Assembly: GCA_964576115.1 (NCBI GenBank) | Contig: CAZNUA010000014.1 | Coordinates: 1,523 to 32,918 of the forward strand | Direction of reading: 5' to 3' | DNA length: 31,396 bases | Origin: CAYSYY01 sp964576115 [NCBI: uncultured Gemmatimonadota bacterium] | Lineage (GTDB): Bacteria > Blakebacterota > Blakebacteria > Blakebacterales | Shown here: positions 24,943-31,396 of the stretch, one piece after another | Layout: the number at the start of each line of letters is the position of its first letter | How positions within the stretch are numbered: position 1 is the stretch's first letter | The notes under the pieces: generated by a model | The model's input: only the letters and a program-made list of their open reading frames with translations | Told to the model about the DNA's origin: nothing | The model's database searches: none | Position numbers and translations under genes: made by a program

Positions 24943-26682
24943 GTGACCGACGCCTCCTTGAAGAACTGGATCGCTGGCCGTGCCCCTCTGCCCCCCGACT
25001 CGCACTGCTGGCCGCTCTACGGCGCCGGGTTCGAGAACCTGGGCCGGGAGGGGCATCCGCTCGTCCGCCCCCGGCCCGAGCCCGGTCCGGAGCAGCTGCT
25101 GGTCCGGCACGATGCCTGCGGGCTCTGTTTTTCGGACATCAAGGTCATCCGGGCCGGTCCCGACCACCCCCGGATCTACCGCGACATGCAGAGTGACCCG
25201 GTCGTGCTCGGCCACGAGGTCAGCCTGACGGTAGTGGGGGTCGGCCCGGGGCTGGAGGAGCGCTACCGGATCGGCGACCGCTTCACCCTGCAGGCCGACA
25301 TCTTCGTGCACGGGGTCGGCTACGCCTACGGCTACGAACTGCAGGGCGGTCTCTCGCAATACGCGATTCTCGACGACCGCGTTCTCAACGGCGACGACGG
25401 CTGTTACCTGCTGCCGCTGCAGGCCGAAACGGGCTACGCCCAGGCCGCGCTCATCGAACCGTGGGCCTGCGTCATCGCCGCCTACGGTCTGCGTTACAGG
25501 ACCGGGCTGAAGGCGGGCGGCACGACCTGGATCCATGGCACCGACCGGGCCCGTGGGAGCGGGTACGAGATCTCGCGCGGTTTCGACCGCGCCTCGGCCC
25601 CGGCCCGGCTCCTGCTCACCGACGTTCCGGCCGGCTTCACCGAGAGTCTGCGAACCCGCGCCGCCGAACTCGGAATCGAAGTCGTTACGACCGACGAAGA
25701 ACCGGTCGTGGCCCACGAGAGCGTGGACGATCTTGTCCTGCTCGGTGCCGATGAAGATCTGATCGAAGCTCTCAGTCCCGCCCTGGCCCACGGCGGTATC
25801 ATGGCCGTCGTCGACTCCGAGCCCCTGCTGCGGCCGGTCGACCTCGATATCGGACGCATTCACTATAACCGCTGGCTCTTCATCGGCGGACCCGGGCCCG
25901 ACCTGGCCGAGGTCTACGCCGGTCGTCCGGTGCGCTCGGAGCTGCAGCCCGGCGGCCGGGCCCTCTTCGTCGGAGCCGGAGGGCCGATGGGACGCATGCA
26001 CGTGCAGCGGGCCCTCTCTCTGCCCGGGGGACCGGCGGTGGTGGTCGCCACCGATGTGAGCGGGGCCCGTCTGGCCGAGCTGGAACGCTCCTTTACCGCC
26101 GAAGCGACAAAACGCGGGGTGACCCTGCTCTGCCTCGATCCGACCGACCGGGCGGAGTATGAGGCCGGTCTGGAACGGGCCCTGCAGGTGTCCGGTCCGG
26201 GAACCTCGGGTTTCGACGACATCATCGTACTGGCCCCGATCCCCGGCCTGATCGAAGAAGCGTCCTTCCTGCTCGCTCCCGGCGGGGTAATGAACGTCTT
26301 TGCCGGTCTGGCCCGGGGGACGACCGCCGCCATCGATCTGAGCGAGGCCTGGCTGCGGGGCACCCGTATCATCGGCCATTCGGCCTCGACCATCGCCGAC
26401 ATGCGCCTGATGCTCGAGCGCACCGAAGCCGGCGAGCTGGCGCCGGAAAGAGCGGTGGCGGCCGTGGGCAGCCTCGAGGCGGCCCGCGACGGCCTCGAAG
26501 CGGTCCGCGACGCCCGCTTTGCGGGCAAAATCGTCATCTACCCCCACATCCGGCCCTTCCCCCTGACCCCCCTGAGCGAGCTGGCCGACAGCCTGCCCGA
26601 GGTCCACGCCCTGCTGCGCGAGGGACGGGAATGGACGGCGGCGGCCGAACGGGAATTCCTGAAACGGATGCTGCCCGGATGA
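24943..26682 (+). CDS. Long zinc-dependent alcohol dehydrogenase (sugar-phosphate reductase-like)
   Basis: The 579-residue product is a medium-chain zinc alcohol dehydrogenase about 200 residues longer than usual. The catalytic domain shows CGLCFSD (Cys59, Cys62), GHE (90-92) and the Glu-Pro pair LIEPWACV (172-173), the pattern of sorbitol-type enzymes; the four-cysteine structural zinc loop is missing. Between the catalytic core and a clear dinucleotide motif VGAGGPMG (near 343-350) lies an insertion of roughly 145 residues (192-335) that itself looks like an alpha/beta domain (LLLTDVP, VDDLVLLGAD, GGIMAVVDS). It resembles L-sorbose-1-phosphate reductase and galactitol-phosphate dehydrogenase-type proteins. 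The GTG start follows the PHP stop with no gap, and GGAGGGA lies seven bases upstream. The substrate is inferred to be a ketose- or alditol-phosphate. Confidence 0.85.
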   Translation: MTDASLKNWIAGRAPLPPDSHCWPLYGAGFENLGREGHPLVRPRPEPGPEQLLVRHDACGLCFSDIKVIRAGPDHPRIYRDMQSDPVVLGHEVSLTVVGVGPGLEERYRIGDRFTLQADIFVHGVGYAYGYELQGGLSQYAILDDRVLNGDDGCYLLPLQAETGYAQAALIEPWACVIAAYGLRYRTGLKAGGTTWIHGTDRARGSGYEISRGFDRASAPARLLLTDVPAGFTESLRTRAAELGIEVVTTDEEPVVAHESVDDLVLLGADEDLIEALSPALAHGGIMAVVDSEPLLRPVDLDIGRIHYNRWLFIGGPGPDLAEVYAGRPVRSELQPGGRALFVGAGGPMGRMHVQRALSLPGGPAVVVATDVSGARLAELERSFTAEATKRGVTLLCLDPTDRAEYEAGLERALQVSGPGTSGFDDIIVLAPIPGLIEEASFLLAPGGVMNVFAGLARGTTAAIDLSEAWLRGTRIIGHSASTIADMRLMLERTEAGELAPERAVAAVGSLEAARDGLEAVRDARFAGKIVIYPHIRPFPLTPLSELADSLPEVHALLREGREWTAAAEREFLKRMLPG

Positions 26683-26721
26683 CCGGCACGATCTGTACCG
26701 GACCGCGCTGAAGGAGAAGGC

Positions 26722-27546
26722 ATGAACGACACCGACATGTCGCCGCCAGAGACTGGCGGATCAGAGCCCGCCGGGCGGGTTGCGCTCGTCACCGGCGCCG
26801 CCCAGGGGCTCGGCGAGGCGATCGCCCGGCACCTGGCCGGTGAGGGATGGGCCGTGGCTGCTGCCGATCTGAATGCCGCGGGGGCCGAACGGGTCGCCGC
26901 CGGGATCAGAGACGCAACCGGCCTGCCGGCGAGTGGAATCGAAGTGGACGTGACCGACGAAACCGGAGTCGAGGCTATGATCCAACGCACCGTGACCGAA
27001 CTCGGCGCCCTCGACCTGCTGGTTTCGAACGCCGGCATCCTCATCGCCGGTCCGGTCGAGGAATTCGCAGCCGACGAGTGGCGGGCGGTCATGGAGGTCA
27101 ACCTCTTCGGGTATTTTCTCTGCGCCCGGGCCGCGGCGCGGGTCATGATCGAACGGGGGGGCGGGGTGATCGTCCAGGTCAACTCCAAGTCGGGCAAGAA
27201 GGGCAGTTATCGCAACTCGGCCTATGCCGCCTCGAAGTTCGGCGGTATCGGGCTGACCCAGAGCCTGGCCCTGGAACTGGCCGAGTACGGTATCCGGGTC
27301 AATGCCGTCTGCCCCGGCAACCTGCTCGATTCCCCCCTCTGGACCGACTCGCTCTACGCCCAGTACGCCGAACGCTGGGGCATCAGCGAAGCAGAAGTCA
27401 GGGAACGCTACATCGAGCAGGTGCCGCTCAAAAGGGGCTGTACCTACGAGGATGTCTGCCGGGTGATTTCCTTCCTGGCCTCGGACGCAGCCGCCTACAT
27501 GACCGGACAGGCCGTCAACGTCACCGGCGGACAGGAGATGCGCTGA
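26722..27546 (+). CDS. SrlD-like short-chain dehydrogenase (alditol-phosphate 2-dehydrogenase)
   Basis: The 274-residue product is a classical SDR: TGAAQGLG (24-31) for NAD(H), NAG in the N-terminal half, and the triad Ser155, Tyr168 and Lys172 in NSKSGKKGS...YAASK. From memory, the segments NSKSGKKGS, SKFGGIGLTQSLALELAEYG, PGNLLDSPLW, VPLKRGC and TGQAVNVTGGQ closely follow E. coli sorbitol-6-phosphate 2-dehydrogenase (SrlD), rather than generic SDRs. That enzyme oxidises an alditol 6-phosphate to a 2-ketose 6-phosphate. The exact substrate here is not determined. AAGGAGAAGG directly precedes the ATG; the gene starts 39 bases after the dehydrogenase, and its stop shares one base with the kinase start. 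Confidence 0.9.
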   Translation: MNDTDMSPPETGGSEPAGRVALVTGAAQGLGEAIARHLAGEGWAVAAADLNAAGAERVAAGIRDATGLPASGIEVDVTDETGVEAMIQRTVTELGALDLLVSNAGILIAGPVEEFAADEWRAVMEVNLFGYFLCARAAARVMIERGGGVIVQVNSKSGKKGSYRNSAYAASKFGGIGLTQSLALELAEYGIRVNAVCPGNLLDSPLWTDSLYAQYAERWGISEAEVRERYIEQVPLKRGCTYEDVCRVISFLASDAAAYMTGQAVNVTGGQEMR

Positions 27547-29051
27547 TGAGGGACAACGCGACGACCTACCTCGCCTGCGATCTGGGGGCCGAGAGCGGAC
27601 GGGTGGTGGCCGGCACCATCGCCGGGGGCCGGCTCGAGCTGACCGAAATGCACCGTTTCGCCAACGGCCCGATCGAGCAGGATGGGAGCCTGCGCTGGCA
27701 CGTCGAAGAGATCTGGCGCCAGATCCAGACCGGCCTGCGCTCGGCGGCCGAACGCTTCGGTGACCGTCTGGCCGGGATCGGCGTGGATACCTGGGGAGTG
27801 GATTTCGGTCTGCTCGACGGCGACAATCGTCTGATCGAGAATCCCTGGCACTACCGCGACGCCCGCACCAACGGCATGATGGACGAGGCCTTCAGTATCG
27901 TCGAGCGGGCCGATATCTTCGCCCGCACCGGCATCCAGTTCATGCAGCTCAATACCCTCTACCAGCTGCTGGCCATGGTCTGCGCCGATTCCGGGGCCCT
28001 GGCCCGGGCCGAACGCCTGCTCTTCATGCCCGACCTGTTCGCCTTCATGCTCTCGGGCCGGGCCGCGAACGAGTTTACCATCGCCACGACCAGCCAGTGC
28101 TACGACCCGCGGGCCGGGAGCTGGGCTGCCGGACTGCTCGAAGAGCTGGAGATCCCGACTCATATCTTCGGGCGCATCGTGGAGCCGGGGACCGACCTGG
28201 GCGATCTGCTCCCCGAGGTGGCCGCGGCGACCGGCTGCGGCCCGGTACCGGTGATCGCTCCGGGATCCCACGATACCGCTTCGGCCGTGGCCGCGGTTCC
28301 CTTCGCCTCGGGGGAGGCGATCTACCTCAGCTCGGGCACCTGGTCGCTGATGGGGGTCGAGGTCGCCGAACCGGTCATCACCGAACGCAGCCTCGACTAC
28401 AACCTGACCAACGAGGGGGGTGTCGGAAACCGCTTCCGCCTGCTGAAGAACATCATGGGCCTCTGGCTGGTGCAGGAGTGCCGGCGGGAATGGGAACGGG
28501 AAGGCCGACCGTACACCTACGGCGAACTCACCGACCTGGCGGCTGCGGCCCCGGCCTTCGGTTCCCTCGTCGACCCCGGCGACGAGCGCTTTCTGCACCC
28601 CGGCGACATGCCCGCCCGGATGCGGGCCTTCTGCCGCGAAACGGGTCAGCCCGAACCGGCCGACGAGGGAGCGCTGGTGCGCTGCGCGCTCGAAAGCCTG
28701 GCCTGCGAGTACCGCCGGGTGGCCGGGATCCTGGACGAGCTGACCGGCCGGCGGGCCGACACCATCCACATCATCGGCGGCGGCTGCCGCAACCGCCTGC
28801 TCAACCGGCTCACGGCCGACGCCACCGGACGGCGGGTGCTGGCCGGACCGGTCGAAGCCACCGCCATGGGCAACATCCTGGTCCAGGCCATGGCCCGCGG
28901 CGAGCTGGCCTCGCTGGCCGAGGGGCGCGCGCTCGTCGCCGCCTCGGTCGAACCCGACGCGTACGAGCCGGAGTCCGATCCCGCCTGGGACGAAGCCTGC
29001 GAACGTTATCTCGAGATCTGCAACCACACCGACTCAGGAGCCGGCGCATGA
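27546..29051 (+). CDS. rhaB: Rhamnulokinase (FGGY family)
   Basis: Phosphorylates a 2-ketose, classically L-rhamnulose, at O1 using ATP. The 501-residue product has the FGGY kinase layout and the features of the rhamnulokinase branch: DLGAESGRVVAG at the N-terminus, GVDTWGVDFGLLD, HYRDARTNGMMDEAF, TGIQFMQLNTLYQL, GSHDTASAVAAVP, LSSGTWSLMGVE and NLTNEGGVGNRFRLLKNIMG, with a C-terminal GGGCRN...LTADATG ATP-binding part. The ATG shares a base with the SDR stop and is preceded by CAGGAG; the stop overlaps the next gene by 4 nt. It sits among dehydrogenases rather than beside a rhamnulose-1-phosphate aldolase, so its product probably goes down another route. The closely related ketoses fuculose and 6-deoxyfructose cannot be excluded as substrates. 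Confidence 0.9.
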   Translation: MRDNATTYLACDLGAESGRVVAGTIAGGRLELTEMHRFANGPIEQDGSLRWHVEEIWRQIQTGLRSAAERFGDRLAGIGVDTWGVDFGLLDGDNRLIENPWHYRDARTNGMMDEAFSIVERADIFARTGIQFMQLNTLYQLLAMVCADSGALARAERLLFMPDLFAFMLSGRAANEFTIATTSQCYDPRAGSWAAGLLEELEIPTHIFGRIVEPGTDLGDLLPEVAAATGCGPVPVIAPGSHDTASAVAAVPFASGEAIYLSSGTWSLMGVEVAEPVITERSLDYNLTNEGGVGNRFRLLKNIMGLWLVQECRREWEREGRPYTYGELTDLAAAAPAFGSLVDPGDERFLHPGDMPARMRAFCRETGQPEPADEGALVRCALESLACEYRRVAGILDELTGRRADTIHIIGGGCRNRLLNRLTADATGRRVLAGPVEATAMGNILVQAMARGELASLAEGRALVAASVEPDAYEPESDPAWDEACERYLEICNHTDSGAGA

Positions 29052-31123
29052 CCGCCCGAACCGAACCCCCCGCCCTGACCCCGCACGGCCTGGCCCGTGA
29101 TGAGGCCCTCGAACTGCTGCGGCAGATGTGGGAGATCCGCATGTTCGAAGACCGGGTCTACGATCTGCTGGGACGCAATGTCATCAAGGGCGCTTCGCAC
29201 CTGTACGCCGGCCAGGAAGCGGTGGCGGTCGGCGCCGTCTCGACCCTGCGCTCAGACGACCTGATTACCAGCACTCATCGCGGCCACGGTCACTGCCACG
29301 CCCGGGGGGCCAGCCTGGTGGCCGATGATGACGAGCGTCGGGAGCACTACAACCGCATGATGGCCGAGCTCTGCGGACGCGAAACCGGCTACTGCCGGGG
29401 GCGCGGCGGTTCGATGCACATCGCCGACGTCGAGCGCGGCAACCTTGGCGCCACCGGCATCGTGGGGGGCAACATCCCCGTGGCCACCGGGGCCGGAGTG
29501 GCCCAGCAGCAGCTGGGTTCGGACCGGGTAGTGCTCTGCTTTTTCGGCGACGGAGCCACCAGTACCGGAAACTTTCACGAGTCGCTGAACCTGGCCGGTC
29601 TCTGGGACCTGCCGGTGGTCTACATCATCGAGAACAACCTCTACGGCATGTCGGTTCCCCTCTCGGCCGCCGCGGCGCAGACGGCTCTGTCCGAGCGCGC
29701 CGGGATCTATGCCATGCCGGGCGAGGTCGTCGACGGCATGGACGTGCTGGGGGTGCGGGCCGCCGTGGACCGAGCGGTACAACGGGCCCGCTCGGGCCAG
29801 GGACCGACCCTGATCGAAGCCCGCACCTACCGCTGGTACGGCCACTCCCGCTCCGACCCGCGCGCCTACCGCACCCGGGAAGAGGAAGCCGAATGGAAGG
29901 CCCGCGACCCGATCCCGGCCTTTGCGGCCTGGCTGGTCGAAAACGACGTCGCCGGAACCGAAGAGCTCGATGCCCTCGAAGCCCGCTGCGAGGAAGCCAT
30001 CGAGGAAGCCACTGCCTTTGCCCTCGATTCCCCCCTCCCCTCCCCCGACGAGGTCGCCGCCGATGTCTTCGCCCCCTCGCCCTGGACCGAGGAGGAGTAC
30101 GCCATCGAGAAGCGTCTGCGCGAACTCTCCCGCACGGAGGAGTTCGGGGGACGCACCCTGACCTACCGCGACGCCCTGCAGGAGGCGCTGCGCACCGAGA
30201 TGGAGCGCGACGAGCGGGTCTTCGTCATGGGCGAGGATGTGGGTCTGTACGGCGGAGCCTACGGGGCCACCAAAGGGCTGTTCGAGCAGTTCGGTCCCCA
30301 GCGTATCAAGGACACCCCGATCTGCGAAGCCACCATCGGGGGTGCGGCGGTCGGGGCCGCCATGGCCGGCACCCGCCCGGTGGCCGAGATCATGTACGTC
30401 GATTTCACCCCCCTGGCCATGGACCAGATCGCCAACCAGGGAGCCAAGAACCGTTACATGTTCGGCGGCAAGACCACTGTGCCCATGGTGATCCGCACCG
30501 AGGGGGGTGCCGGGCGCTGCATCGCCGCCCACCACTCGCAGAGTCTCGAGGCCCTCTGGACCCACTTCCCGGGTATCAGGGTCGTCATGCCCGCCACCCC
30601 CTTCGACGCCAAGGGTCTGCTCATTGCCGCCATCCGGGACGACAATCCGGTCATGTTCATCGAGCACAAGATGCTCTACGGCATCGAAGGGCCGGTACCA
30701 GAGGAGGAGTACCTGATCCCCTTCGGGGTGGCGGACGTCAAGCGAGCGGGCGAAGACGTGACCGTCATCACCTGGTCGCGCATGGTCCACCGGGCCCTGG
30801 AGGCGGCCGAGCGGCTGGCCGCCGACGGTCTTTCGGTCGAGGTCATCGACCTGCGCACCCTCGATCCGCTCGACATGGAGACCATCGCAGCTTCGGTCGA
30901 AAAAACCGGCCGGGTGGTGGGGGTGACCGAAGCCTGCCGGACCGGCTCCTTTCTCTCCGAGATCTCGGCCCGCATCTCCGAGGAACTCTTCGATATGCTC
31001 GACGCTCCGGTGGTGCGGGTGGCCGCGGCCGACGTACCGGTGCCGATGTCAGAAACCCTGGAGGATGCCGCCATACCCGGCACCGAGGCCGTCATCGCCG
31101 GCATCAGGGAGGTCGTGAGATGA
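29048..31123 (+). CDS. Fused E1 alpha-beta of a 2-oxoacid/acetoin dehydrogenase complex
   Basis: A thiamine-diphosphate enzyme that decarboxylates a 2-oxoacid or cleaves an acyloin and passes the acyl unit to a lipoyl E2. The 691-residue product joins both E1 subunits. The alpha part (about 20-350) contains HLYAGQEAVAVG, GRGGSMHIAD, GATGIVGGNIPVATGAG and the cofactor motif GDGAT (167-171) ending at ENN near 196. The beta part (about 370-691) contains RDALQEAL, FVMGEDVGLYGGAYGATKGL, EATIGGAAVGAAMAG and DLRTLDPLD. Both parts appear intact, with a short acidic linker. Fused forms are known among acetoin and branched-chain types. Motifs do not settle the substrate. It overlaps the kinase by 4 nt (ATGA) and the E2 gene in the same way. 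Confidence 0.92.
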   Translation: MTARTEPPALTPHGLARDEALELLRQMWEIRMFEDRVYDLLGRNVIKGASHLYAGQEAVAVGAVSTLRSDDLITSTHRGHGHCHARGASLVADDDERREHYNRMMAELCGRETGYCRGRGGSMHIADVERGNLGATGIVGGNIPVATGAGVAQQQLGSDRVVLCFFGDGATSTGNFHESLNLAGLWDLPVVYIIENNLYGMSVPLSAAAAQTALSERAGIYAMPGEVVDGMDVLGVRAAVDRAVQRARSGQGPTLIEARTYRWYGHSRSDPRAYRTREEEAEWKARDPIPAFAAWLVENDVAGTEELDALEARCEEAIEEATAFALDSPLPSPDEVAADVFAPSPWTEEEYAIEKRLRELSRTEEFGGRTLTYRDALQEALRTEMERDERVFVMGEDVGLYGGAYGATKGLFEQFGPQRIKDTPICEATIGGAAVGAAMAGTRPVAEIMYVDFTPLAMDQIANQGAKNRYMFGGKTTVPMVIRTEGGAGRCIAAHHSQSLEALWTHFPGIRVVMPATPFDAKGLLIAAIRDDNPVMFIEHKMLYGIEGPVPEEEYLIPFGVADVKRAGEDVTVITWSRMVHRALEAAERLAADGLSVEVIDLRTLDPLDMETIAASVEKTGRVVGVTEACRTGSFLSEISARISEELFDMLDAPVVRVAAADVPVPMSETLEDAAIPGTEAVIAGIREVVR

Positions 31124-31396
31124 TCAGCGAAGTCATCATGCCCAAACTGGGTCAGACGATGGAAGAGGGCCGGGTGGTGGAGTGGTTCAAGGCCGAGGGG
31201 GACGAGATCCGGCGGGGCGACATTCTCTACACCCTCGAGTCGGACAAGGCCGCTCTCGATGTCGAGGCCACCGGACGGGGCTGGCTGCGCCGGATTCTGG
31301 TCGCCGAAGACGAAGTCGTACCGGTCCTGACCGTGGTGGCCCTGATCACCACCGAGCCCGACGAGCCGATCGACGACTGGCGCCCGGTGGTACCGG
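31120..31396 (+). CDS. Lipoyl-domain E2 subunit, 5' part only
   Basis: The window cuts this gene after about 92 codons. The visible part is a complete lipoyl domain (EVIMPKLGQTMEEGRVVEWF, GDEIRRGDILYTLE) with the attachment lysine Lys43 in ESDKA. It is followed by the start of a linker (EPDEPIDDWRPVV). The opening MPKLGQTMEEG is typical of acetoin/pyruvate-type dihydrolipoyl acyltransferases. Whether a peripheral-subunit-binding and an acyltransferase domain follow cannot be seen. The ATG overlaps the E1 stop in an ATGA junction, so the two are translated together. Confidence 0.88.
   Translation, partial: MISEVIMPKLGQTMEEGRVVEWFKAEGDEIRRGDILYTLESDKAALDVEATGRGWLRRILVAEDEVVPVLTVVALITTEPDEPIDDWRPVVP

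Noticed and set aside
23566-26607. Very long open frame on the minus strand opposite the PHP and dehydrogenase genes
   Set aside because: It is antisense to two genes with clear motifs, has a low-complexity Gly/Asp/Arg/Pro-rich translation and no recognisable domain; such frames are expected from GC-rich codon bias.
29252-30790. Minus-strand open frame opposite the E1 gene
   Set aside because: Antisense to the thiamine-binding and beta-subunit regions; composition typical of a GC-skew artefact.

Overview
This is a GC-rich bacterial chromosomal window, densely packed and read on both strands. Once starts are set by ribosome-binding sites, no gap longer than about 230 bases remains. A signal-peptide protein with a CBM9-like/DUF5916 architecture and a C-terminal beta-barrel implies an outer membrane. 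The fused Ser/Thr kinase-TPR receptor and lumazine-binding-like secreted proteins are typical of Acidobacteriota, Gemmatimonadota, Latescibacterota and related groups; I cannot fix the phylum. No tRNA, rRNA, insertion sequence, CRISPR array or phage gene was seen.

Region 1 (1-7245). A Tat-type Fe/Mn superoxide dismutase is read leftward from a promoter that carries a Fur-box-like palindrome and a perfect 25-bp tandem duplication. Divergent to it is a compact three-gene unit: an Sfp-type phosphopantetheinyl transferase, a single-module type I polyketide synthase (KS-AT-KR-carrier, no thioesterase) that overlaps the transferase by 8 nt, and a polytopic membrane protein. It looks like a minimal, self-activating PKS locus.

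Region 2 (7255-15974). Four leftward genes encode a CPBP-family membrane protease, a Ser/Thr kinase-TPR receptor, the DUF5916 outer-membrane protein and a secreted protein with two lumazine-binding-like domains. A secreted subtilisin-like protease is divergent to the CPBP gene and has a terminator-like hairpin in its leader.

Region 3 (15990-31396, continuing past the right edge). This is a sugar-catabolic locus in two arms. The leftward arm is substrate-binding lipoprotein, two-domain ATPase, permease (RbsBAC-like CUT2 importer) and an L-fucose-isomerase-like protein. The rightward arm is a PHP-domain protein, an unusual long zinc alcohol dehydrogenase, an SrlD-like SDR, a rhamnulokinase, a fused E1 alpha-beta 2-oxoacid/acetoin dehydrogenase and the start of a lipoyl E2. 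A secreted alpha/beta hydrolase with TPRs lies between the arms. No aldolase and no transcription regulator is present.

The enzymes can be assembled into an aldolase-free route. The sugar is imported, isomerised to a ketose and phosphorylated at C1. The two dehydrogenases then move the carbonyl to the other end of the chain, and a thiamine-dependent E1/E2 complex cleaves the resulting acyloin to an acyl-CoA and a shorter sugar phosphate. The gene identities are well supported; the pathway is inference and is the main point of interest in the window.
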